From: Salsuginibacillus kocurii DSM 18087
GTDB taxonomy: Bacteria; Bacillota; Bacilli; Bacillales; Marinococcaceae
Assembly (NCBI RefSeq): GCF_000377705.1
Contig: NZ_KB898633.1
Location: forward strand, 32,807-96,806
Direction: 5' to 3'
Length of the DNA: 64,000 bases
In this document: positions 58,215-64,000 of the stretch, piece after piece
Position numbering within the stretch: the stretch's first letter is position 1
Layout of the letters: the number at the start of each line of letters is the position of its first letter
Translations under genes and position numbers: made by a program
Notes under the pieces: generated by a model
What the model was told of the DNA's origin: nothing
What the model saw: the letters and a program-made list of their open reading frames with translations, nothing else
Database searches by the model: none

Positions 58215-58679
58215 ATGAAAGTAGCCATCGGGTGTGATCATGCAGGTTGGCGTCTAAAACAAGAAGTACTTGAAGTGTTAACGGACTTGGGAATCGATTA
58301 TGTGGATGTTGGCTGTTCTGCTTGTGACAAGGTGGACTTTTCAGATTATGCGTTTCCAGTTGCTGAAAAAGTCCGCGATGCTGAGGCAGAACGCGGTATT
58401 CTAATTTGCGGGACAGGAATTGGAATGTCGATCGCTGCCAATAAAGTACAAGGCATTCGCTGTGCGCTTGTACATGACATCTTTAGCGCCAAAATGACGA
58501 GATTACATAATGACAGCAATGTATTAGCTATGGGAGAACGTGTTATTGGACCTGGTATAGCACGAGAAATAGCTACAATTTGGCTGCAAACGGAATTTGA
58601 AAAAGGTCGTCATCTGAAGCGGTTAAACAAATTAACGGAATATGAAGGGATTAGAACAGAAACTCATAAAGAAAACTAG
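58215..58679 (+). CDS. RpiB/LacAB-type sugar-phosphate isomerase
   Basis: This 154-residue isomerase starts MKVAIGCDHAGWRLKQEVLEVL, has the Cys-containing loop LICGTGIGMSIAANKVQGIRCALVHDIFSAKMTRLHNDSNVLAMGERVIG and so keeps the catalytic Cys and His/Arg phosphate-binding residues of RpiB. Such enzymes interconvert ribose/ribulose, allose/allulose or galactose/tagatose phosphates. Last gene of the alditol operon: a ketose phosphate from the dehydrogenases would be converted to an aldose phosphate or shunted to the pentose phosphate pathway (inference). ATG 58215 follows GGAGGG. Confidence 0.9.
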   Translation: MKVAIGCDHAGWRLKQEVLEVLTDLGIDYVDVGCSACDKVDFSDYAFPVAEKVRDAEAERGILICGTGIGMSIAANKVQGIRCALVHDIFSAKMTRLHNDSNVLAMGERVIGPGIAREIATIWLQTEFEKGRHLKRLNKLTEYEGIRTETHKEN

Positions 58680-59051
58680 GTGGTTAACAAAAGCCTATCT
58701 CACCTCCATTCCTATTTGCAAGTATCTTCTGTGTTGCTGTGATCGTAATAAGCGCAACGATCCCCCCCTAAATGGAAGACCCTGAATATTAATGCTTGAT
58801 CGTCAGCGTCCTGATTCAAGTTACATCTCCTTGTTCCCCTTTATGCCGCCCATAAATGCAGCCAGGCGCTGCATTGCGGTTTCTCCTCTGCTATTGAACT
58901 CAGTTTATTACTATGTGTTAGATACCTTCCCAACCATCATAACCCTCCATGTGTTAACTATTTGCAAGGCTATAACCTCAAGTTATACCCTGGGCTTTTT
59001 TCGCTATGCCTCAAACGGGCCTCTGTCTTTTACAATAGACATTGAAACAGA
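58680..59051. other. Intergenic region after the alditol operon
   Basis: About 370 bases. An AGGTGG/CACCTC inverted repeat (58678-58707) may serve as a weak terminator. The plus-strand frame at 58792-59073 overlaps the LysR gene and has no ribosome binding site, so it is not called. Confidence 0.35.
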
Positions 59052-59903
59052 TTACATCAGCTGTTCCCGGTGAACAGGAAGCTGGGCGAGCAGCTGGTCC
59101 AATAAAGGTTTTGACGTAGTGTATAAGTACATGCTGCGGATGAGAGGCGAGTTTGTTATCGGAAGAAAGATCACGCCGCGATAGGCCATTTTATGAACCA
59201 TGATTTCCGGCAGGTATGTTATACCATTATTTCTAGCCACCGAGCCGACTAAAGAATGATAAGGCATTTCTCTTACTGGAGGAGAGAAGTCATAAGTAGA
59301 TAAAAGTTGGGTGATTCGTTGGTATAAGGGCGTTCCTTTGGGAGGAAGCAATTGTTTATAAGCAAGGCAGTCTTGAATAAATACTTCCTGCTTATCGGCC
59401 AACGTATGATTGATAGAGACCGCTGCATAAAAAACATCCTCAAACAAGAACGATGAATGCAGACTTGTTTCCTCCGGATAGTCCTGGATCACCGCGGCAT
59501 CGATGTCTTGGTTTTTTAAAAGCGGCAGCAGATCAACCGAGTCGTCTTTAATGTCGGTAATTTGCATATTTAAATGCGGCGCGTAATCCATGCAGTCAGG
59601 AAAATAATATGAGGCAAGGATCGGGTCGGAACCAATGCGGATGCCGATTTGCTGTTGATGGTTCTCCCACGTGTGTTCGAGCTGTTTTATTAAGGGGGCA
59701 GCGTCTTGGTAAAATGCTTCTCCTTTCGCGGTTAATTGAACGCCGGCTGATGTGCGGACAAATAAAGGAAAGCCAAGCTGTTCTTCGAGCTGTCTCAGCT
59801 GCTTGCTTAATGCCGGCTGAGAAATGTATAAAGCTTCGGCCGCCTTTGAAATGCTTTTATATTGAACAATTGTCAGTAAAGATTCAAGCAGATGCAACTT
59901 CAT
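59052..59903 (-). CDS. LysR family transcriptional regulator
   Basis: This 283-residue protein has an N-terminal helix-turn-helix LHLLESLLTIVQYKSISKAAEALYISQPALSKQLRQLEEQLGFPLFVRT, a classic LysR motif, and a substrate-binding domain thereafter (GIRIGSDPILASYYFPDC). GAGGGGGAATC precedes the ATG. It diverges from a two-gene SMR exporter operon and most likely activates or represses it. The effector is unknown. Confidence 0.9.
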   Translation of the reverse strand: MKLHLLESLLTIVQYKSISKAAEALYISQPALSKQLRQLEEQLGFPLFVRTSAGVQLTAKGEAFYQDAAPLIKQLEHTWENHQQQIGIRIGSDPILASYYFPDCMDYAPHLNMQITDIKDDSVDLLPLLKNQDIDAAVIQDYPEETSLHSSFLFEDVFYAAVSINHTLADKQEVFIQDCLAYKQLLPPKGTPLYQRITQLLSTYDFSPPVREMPYHSLVGSVARNNGITYLPEIMVHKMAYRGVIFLPITNSPLIRSMYLYTTSKPLLDQLLAQLPVHREQLM

Positions 59904-59939
59904 AATGATTCCCCCTCATTGGTGGTAAAGGAGTGGTTG

Positions 59940-60293
59940 GTGTTGATGAAAACGTATCTATTGCTAGCAGGTTCTATTGTATTGGAGGTACTGGGGGCAA
60001 CTTTTATGATCCCAGCAGAAGGATTTACCCGGCTGGGCCCCTCCTTGGTCGTAATTGGAAGCTACGGCTTAACATTAGCACTATATATTATTTTAACCCA
60101 TCAGCATGAGCTTGGCATCATTAACGCGCTCTGGGCTGGAGGCGGAACAGCATTAGTAACGGTGTCGGGTTTTTTCTTTTTTAATGAAACACTCACGTTC
60201 TTAAAGGTAATAGGTGTACTTTGTATCATTGTCGGCGTGATTGGACTTAACCTGCAGCCGGAACAGAACACTAGTGAAAAGGAGGCTGTATAA
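59940..60293 (+). CDS. SMR-family exporter subunit retaining the essential Glu
   Basis: This roughly 117-residue protein has four helices. LLLAGSIVLEVLGATFMIPAEGFTRLGPS matches EmrE helix 1, including the proton/drug-coupled Glu14 equivalent. The later GIINALWAGGGTALVTVSGFFFFNETLTFLKVIGV corresponds to helices 3-4. The start is GTG 59940 or ATG 59946; AAAGGAG at 59927-59933 favours 59940. Together with the next gene it forms a paired (EbrAB- or YkkCD-like) exporter. Substrates may be quaternary amines, guanidine-type compounds or dyes. Confidence 0.85.
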   Translation: MLMKTYLLLAGSIVLEVLGATFMIPAEGFTRLGPSLVVIGSYGLTLALYIILTHQHELGIINALWAGGGTALVTVSGFFFFNETLTFLKVIGVLCIIVGVIGLNLQPEQNTSEKEAV

Positions 60294-60605
60294 ATGGGTA
60301 CCTGGTTTCTTGTGATTAGCCTGGTGTTCGCGTTGTTTGGAAATCTTATGGTCAAGTTGTCGTATGGTTTTACGCAGCGTCTCCCTTCCATTTCTGCGTT
60401 TCTTTTGTTTGGTTTCTGCATTTATTTTCTGACCCGGGCCGTTCAGTTTTTAGAAATCGGTGTCGCCTATGCGGTTTGGTCAGGAGCGATGGTTGCTGCG
60501 ACCACTGTGATTGGAATTGTGTTTTTTTCCGAGAAAGTGGATAAACGGAAAGTTTCATCTATTGGCTTGATCATTGTCGGCGTAGTATTGTTAAAAGCGT
60601 TTTAA
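60294..60605 (+). CDS. SMR-family exporter partner lacking the essential Glu
   Basis: This 103-residue protein has four helices and the SMR fold (SYGFTQRLPSISAFLLFGFCIYFLTRAVQFLEIGVAYAVWSGAMVAATTVIG, closely matching EmrE helices 2 and 3). Where EmrE has Glu14, aligning the following K-L-S/K-F-S gives Ala (ISLVFALFGNLMVKLS). So the pair seems functionally asymmetric, with only the upstream subunit carrying the coupling Glu. Starts ATG 60294 next to the previous stop (AAATG). Confidence 0.85.
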   Translation: MGTWFLVISLVFALFGNLMVKLSYGFTQRLPSISAFLLFGFCIYFLTRAVQFLEIGVAYAVWSGAMVAATTVIGIVFFSEKVDKRKVSSIGLIIVGVVLLKAF

Positions 60606-60915
60606 TGGAAGTTTCACTTTCAAAAACTGCAGAAAGAAGGACCTCTTCTTCCTGCTCTTCTAGTTTGGCTTGCTCCCAGGGCTTTAACAATATATTTTCC
60701 CAGCTTTTAAGACGTACATAAAATACGGCAACATGAAGCTTCTGGGGTCGGAGCCTGTTTAGAAGACTATTTTTAAAATAAATATTATTGTAAGCACATT
60801 TTGCAGGTAGAGGCAGGAAAACAGGCTTTGAAATGTTTCGTTTTATTTCATAGAAATATTTACCATTTCGTAATAATAAATATAAATAAGGTCCATTTAC
60901 GGCGGGGGGGTTTTT
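60606..60915. other. Intergenic region
   Basis: About 310 bases. A minus-strand frame (60571-60984) is open but lacks a start with a site, so no gene is called. The last 60 bases contain TTTCGT and TATAAAT-like sequences that may be the promoter of the amine oxidase gene. Confidence 0.3.
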
Positions 60916-62415
60916 ATGAGAAGAAATGCAACAGCGTGTGAAGAAGAGCTGGAACCGGTTGATAAGCTTGAGATTTTGCGGCACGGCCTGGGGCAGACCG
61001 ACAGTCCGAAGGAGGTTTTAATTTTAGGTGCGGGAATGGCTGGTCTTATGGCGGGAAAACTTTTAAAAGAAGCCGGTCATGAAGTAACGATCATTGAAGG
61101 AAACACCCGGGTGGGAGGAAGGGTGCATACCTTGCGCGAACCATTTACGGGCGATAGATACGTGGATGTGGGGGCTATGCGGATTCCGACCAATCATTTA
61201 CTTACACTAACGCTCATCCGGCAAATGGGTGTAGAAACGCGGCCGTTTATTAATGCCATGGATAATAATATTATGAAGATTTACAACCAAATGACGACCC
61301 GGGGAGAATATGACGAAAACCCAGATATCTTTCCTTTTCCGGTGGCCCCCCATGAAGAAGGTAAAACGGCGAAGGAATTGCTCGAATCGGTTGTTAACCC
61401 CTTTCTGGAACGATACCTCCAAAGTTCGGAAGAGGAACGAAAGCAGATGATTCGCGATTTTGATGAATATTCGCTCTATCGGTTTTTGACTGAAAATCCA
61501 ATCGGGCCAAGCCTTTCACCCGGTGCTCTCCACAAAGTACAGGTGGTGTTCGGGTTTGACGGCACGACTGGCCTTTCCTTCCTAGACTTTTTCTTCAATT
61601 TGATTAATCAAATTTTCATTTATGAAGGGGACTTCGTAGAGATCACCGGCGGGAACGACCATCTCCCGAAATCTTTTCTCCCTCTGCTGGAAGAGGATAT
61701 TTATTTAGACCAGCGGGTGGAACGAATCGTGCAGCGACCGGATGGAGTTGAGGTGGAGACGCGGAGTCCGATAACGGGAGAGTTCTCGCAATTTTCAGGA
61801 GATGTTGTTATCACCACGATTCCTTTTTCGATCTTTCAATTTGTGGAGATGGAGCCTTATGAGTCTGTGTCGTATGAGAAAAGAAAAGCGATTCAGACGC
61901 TGCATTACGTGCCGGCTTTCAAAATGATGCTGGAATTCTCCCGGCCGTTTTGGGTCGATGATGGGATTATGGGAGGGAGTTCGGTGCTGGATACTCCTCC
62001 TGTATATATGTTTTACCCAAGCCATCTCGATAATCAGGAGAGCCCGGCCGTGATCCAGGCCACCTATACGTGGGGAGACCACGCCAGATACTGGGAAGCT
62101 CTTTCTGAAGAAGAACAAATACGGGCAGCTTTAAAAGTAGCGGCCTCTCTTCATGGAGACCATATATGGGATGAATATATTGGTGGCGCGGGCTACAGCT
62201 GGGATGCCAACCCATTTGCCGGCGGGTGTTTTGCCATGTATATTCCGGGTCAGGCCGCGACCTATCCATCCATCATTCAAGCTCCAGAAGGAAGGATTCA
62301 TTTTGCCGGCGAACATACGTCGATGTTTCATGCGTGGATAGAAGGGGCAGTAGACTCTGGCATTCGAACAGCCTGGGAAATTCAATGCTTGGCAGAAAAA
62401 GGAGAGGGGAGCTGA
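60916..62415 (+). CDS. Flavin monoamine oxidase family protein
   Basis: This 499-residue FAD-dependent amine oxidase has a dinucleotide-binding motif VLILGAGMAGLMAGKLLKEAGHEVTIIEGNTRVGGRVHT near residue 36, YVDVGAMRIP, and the C-terminal GRIHFAGEHTSMFHAWIEGAVDSGIRTA motif for the second FAD contact. This is the pattern of bacterial L-amino acid or monoamine oxidases. The upstream 30 residues are hydrophilic. It would deaminate an amino acid or amine with release of peroxide and ammonia. The specificity cannot be read. A terminator follows. Confidence 0.88.
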   Translation: MRRNATACEEELEPVDKLEILRHGLGQTDSPKEVLILGAGMAGLMAGKLLKEAGHEVTIIEGNTRVGGRVHTLREPFTGDRYVDVGAMRIPTNHLLTLTLIRQMGVETRPFINAMDNNIMKIYNQMTTRGEYDENPDIFPFPVAPHEEGKTAKELLESVVNPFLERYLQSSEEERKQMIRDFDEYSLYRFLTENPIGPSLSPGALHKVQVVFGFDGTTGLSFLDFFFNLINQIFIYEGDFVEITGGNDHLPKSFLPLLEEDIYLDQRVERIVQRPDGVEVETRSPITGEFSQFSGDVVITTIPFSIFQFVEMEPYESVSYEKRKAIQTLHYVPAFKMMLEFSRPFWVDDGIMGGSSVLDTPPVYMFYPSHLDNQESPAVIQATYTWGDHARYWEALSEEEQIRAALKVAASLHGDHIWDEYIGGAGYSWDANPFAGGCFAMYIPGQAATYPSIIQAPEGRIHFAGEHTSMFHAWIEGAVDSGIRTAWEIQCLAEKGEGS

Positions 62416-62494
62416 AGTGACTGCCGCTGTTTGGAACAACATATTTAAATTAAAGGCTGGTGTGTCGAGGCCCTTTTTTGTAGTGAATAAAAAA

Positions 62495-62524
62495 GAAGGA
62501 ACTCTTCATGGCGAGAGTCCCTTC
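62495..62524. terminator. Bidirectional terminator
   Basis: GAAGGAACTCT and AGAGTCCCTTC form an imperfect 11-bp stem; T-rich on the minus strand downstream side. Confidence 0.75.
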
Positions 62525-62535
62525 ACATTGATCTT

Positions 62536-62799
62536 TTATTCGTAAGCTTGTTCAAACGCTTCCTGAACCTGTGGGAATAGATCATCCCATTCAGCTTCTG
62601 GTGTCTTATTTACCGTTACAAAGTCTTGTACGCCAAAGATGTTGTCGACACCTTCAATTTTCAACAGTTCCTTTGCTAGCGGGTGATCAGCTTCTTCACC
62701 TTTTTTAGCAGAAATGCTTGATTCAAACAATGTTTCATTAACCGAGAATTTTACTGCGTTGGGATTCGGGGTGGCTTCAGCTTTTATTTCGATTGCCAT
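62536..62799 (-). CDS. NifU N-terminal domain (Nfu_N) protein
   Basis: This 87-residue single-domain protein begins MAIEIKAEATPNPNAVKFSVNETLF, the Nfu_N (PF08712) hallmark with TPNPNAVKF, followed by ADHPLAKELLKIEGVDNIFGVQDFVTVNKTPEAEW. The domain accompanies iron-sulfur scaffold proteins. Here it stands alone, lacking the C-terminal CxxC Nfu domain, as in some Bacillus proteins. It is likely involved in iron-sulfur or stress functions; the role is unproven. GGAGGG precedes the start. Confidence 0.88.
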   Translation of the reverse strand: MAIEIKAEATPNPNAVKFSVNETLFESSISAKKGEEADHPLAKELLKIEGVDNIFGVQDFVTVNKTPEAEWDDLFPQVQEAFEQAYE

Positions 62800-62978
62800 T
62801 GAGGACCCTCCTGTTTTTTCAATTAGAACGTATTAGTTACCTTTAGCCTAACACTTTCACCTTTCATTATTAACCATCACCCGTTTCTCTGTCAAAATTC
62901 TATTCGTTATTAATTTGGCACCATAAAAGATACCGTTCATTTTTTTCAGCGTTGAGGCGCTCAAATGAGAGAGAGCGG

Positions 62979-63005
62979 GTTTAACAGCATTCTATGAGAG
63001 GAATA
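62979..63005 (+). promoter_or_regulatory. Possible sigma-B promoter
   Basis: GTTTAA (62979-62984) and GGAATA (63000-63005) are 15 bases apart, resembling GTTTAA-N12-15-GGGTAT, 37 bases before a general-stress-type gene. The -10 is degenerate. Confidence 0.35.
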
Positions 63006-63042
63006 CTAACAACACATTTTCTTATATAGGAGCTGTTGCAAA

Positions 63043-63462
63043 ATGGACCAGGACACATTAAAAGAAGAGATCCTCAACATTATGAACGAACATAAACACG
63101 GGACCCTGGCGACGGTGAAAAAGAATCGGCCTCATTCTCGCTACATGACGTATTTTAATGAAGGGTTCACACTGTTTACACCAACCGATAAAGAAACCCA
63201 CAAAACGGAAGAAATTGAAGAAAACCCAAACGTCCACATTCTCCTAGGTTATGAAGGTGGAGGCATTGGCGATCAATACGTTGAGGTCGAAGGCAAAGCC
63301 GAGATCCGGGAAGATGCGGACACAAAAAAAGGAATCTGGCAAGAAGACTTCGCTAATTGGTTTGACGGCCCCGAAGATCCCGATTACATTATTTTAGAAA
63401 TTACACCGGTACGCATCCGGCTTATGAATACAGGCGAAGGGCCGCACAGTATCGAATTTTAA
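63043..63462 (+). CDS. Pyridoxamine 5'-phosphate oxidase-like general stress protein
   Basis: This 139-residue flavin-binding split-barrel protein resembles general stress protein 26 (YdaG) of Bacillus: EEILNIMNEHKHGTLATVKKNRPHSRYMTYFNEGFTLFTPTDKETHKTEEIEENPNVHILLGYEG. The HGTLATV strand and the KxxEIEENP helix are typical of the family. Cofactor is probably FMN or F420-like; the substrate is unknown. The upstream AGGAG site is good. A possible sigma-B promoter is listed separately. Confidence 0.85.
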   Translation: MDQDTLKEEILNIMNEHKHGTLATVKKNRPHSRYMTYFNEGFTLFTPTDKETHKTEEIEENPNVHILLGYEGGGIGDQYVEVEGKAEIREDADTKKGIWQEDFANWFDGPEDPDYIILEITPVRIRLMNTGEGPHSIEF

Positions 63463-63468
63463 AGTGAG

Positions 63469-63510
63469 ACCGCTCCAGCTTGGAAGACACACAGCTGGAG
63501 CGGTTTTTTT
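63469..63510 (+). terminator. Terminator of the stress-protein gene
   Basis: ACCGCTCCAGCT and AGCTGGAGCGGT form a perfect 12-bp stem with a 12-base loop and a T run. Confidence 0.9.
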
Positions 63511-63544
63511 CGGGCGCAGCATCGCAGGGGGCAGGGCGCTAGCA

Positions 63545-63714
63545 AGGAGAGACGCTCCCAAGAAGAAACGTCAAGCAATAATAAGGGAGCGCGACACCCC
63601 AAGGGAAGATCGTCACGCCGCAAGGGGGAGCCACACCGCACTGAAAAGGAGCGATGCCACGCTGCAGGGGCGTTACGCCGCACTCGAGGGCCGTCACACG
63701 GCACTGAAGAGGGG
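63545..63714. repeat. Array of degenerate tandem repeats
   Basis: GC-rich units of about 16-26 bp recur, each ending near CACRCCGCA or CACGCTGCA and containing an AAGGGG/GAGGGC purine run. CTCGAGGGCCGTCACACGGC is part of a 21-bp unit and closely matches the complement of a unit in the 18447-18574 array. No credible gene lies here. The array stops where the IS element begins. Confidence 0.65.
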
Positions 63715-64000
63715 TGGACCGGTTACACTTATTTGGACAGATATTATAAGTTGCTCTAAGATTAAAGTAAGGTAATAAAGGAGTGGATATCATGTCCAGA
63801 CAAAAAAGACAGCACTTCTCTCAATCTTTTAAAGAACAAATCGTTCAATTGAGAGCTTCGGGAAAACCCCGTCAAGAGATTTTGAAGGAATACGGAATGT
63901 CGCCTTCTGTATTAGATAAGTGGGTACGTCAATCCAAACAAGGTGAGTCTTTTAGTGAGCGGGAAAACCGTACGACCGAACAAGAAGAACTCCTTCAATT
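63715..64000 (+). mobile_element. IS3-family insertion element, left end, truncated by the window edge
   Basis: TGGACCGGTTACACTTATTT begins at 63715 directly after the tandem repeat array and resembles an IS3-family terminal repeat. It precedes an OrfA-type transposase frame at 63792. The remainder of the element lies outside the window. Confidence 0.7.
63792..64000 (+). CDS. IS3-family transposase OrfA, 5' part
   Basis: This partial frame (about 69 codons in view) encodes MSRQKRQHFSQSFKEQIVQL, then SGKPRQEILKEYGMSPSVLDKWVRQ and QGESFSERENRTTEQEEL. The helix-turn-helix (K-x-E-I-L-K-E-Y-G-M-S-x-S-V-L-x-x-W) and the charged leucine-zipper start are characteristic of OrfA in the IS3/IS150 group. 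AAAGGAG precedes ATG 63792. Expected: a short OrfA followed by a frameshifted OrfB integrase (DDE) beyond the window. Confidence 0.88.
   Translation, partial: MSRQKRQHFSQSFKEQIVQLRASGKPRQEILKEYGMSPSVLDKWVRQSKQGESFSERENRTTEQEELLQ

Noticed and set aside
58792..59073. 93-codon plus-strand frame after the alditol operon
   Set aside because: Overlaps the well-supported LysR gene and lacks a ribosome binding site.
60571..60984. 137-codon minus-strand frame between the SMR and amine oxidase genes
   Set aside because: No start with a site, overlaps both neighbouring genes, and the translated text has no family resemblance.

Overview
The window looks like a chromosome segment of a moderately halophilic or alkaliphilic, spore-forming member of the Bacillaceae (Bacillota). 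Supporting signs are strong purine-rich ribosome binding sites with frequent GTG and TTG starts, spore-coat genes (a yraGF-adhB-yraED-like cluster and a CotF-like pair), many Bacillus-type DUF families, an osmoprotectant OpuC-type transporter, and secreted proteins or lipoproteins that are extremely rich in Asp and Glu. I cannot name a species. No rRNA, tRNA or CRISPR array was seen.

Layout. 1-1.1 kb: YaiI/YqxD-like protein and a small membrane protein. 1.3-10.5 kb: the most interesting locus. A sigma-54 activator whose sensor is a TIM-barrel 'PEP hydrolase' domain lies before a well-formed -24/-12 promoter. That promoter leads into a UPF0261 (Tm-1 N-terminal-like) gene, a stand-alone TIM-barrel gene and a complete Liv-type ABC importer. 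The two enzymes correspond to the two halves of the tomato resistance protein Tm-1. The regulator's barrel has the same numbering as the enzyme's but has lost two histidines. 10.9-24.3 kb: mixed small genes (PstS-like membrane protein, EamA transporter, TraB, CsbD, coat proteins, two DUF2512 proteins, lipoproteins, acetyltransferase, methyltransferase, DUF1992) with several families of intergenic repeats. 24.5-26.6 kb: M20 amidohydrolase and a macrolide phosphotransferase with a structured leader. 27.4-32.1 kb: Fur-box-flanked iron-siderophore uptake genes. 32.5-36.1 kb: coat/alcohol dehydrogenase cluster and a frameshifted DUF421 gene. 36.3-38.6 kb: AI-2E and YihY membrane proteins. 38.9-48.3 kb: sugar-acid-type catabolism (SMP-30 lactonase, AraC regulator, enolase-superfamily enzyme, aldehyde and alcohol dehydrogenases) with an OpuC-type transporter in between. 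49.3-51.2 kb: TetR and an FAD monooxygenase sharing paired operators. 51.5-58.7 kb: a galactitol-family PTS operon with a PRD regulator, two dehydrogenases, a small membrane protein and an RpiB-type isomerase, resembling an alditol (arabitol-like) pathway. 59-63.5 kb: LysR with a paired SMR exporter, amine oxidase, NifU-N protein and a stress-type flavin-binding-fold protein. 63.7 kb to the end: the left end of an IS3-family element.

Repeats. Two 264-266 bp MITE-like elements carry 16-bp terminal inverted repeats and apparent 4-bp target duplications. There are also two arrays of degenerate tandem repeats with a roughly 21-bp unit, a 63-bp intergenic repeat present twice, and a small hairpin repeat present twice. 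All coordinates and motif counts were read by eye. Family assignments rest on recalled motifs, not on searches.
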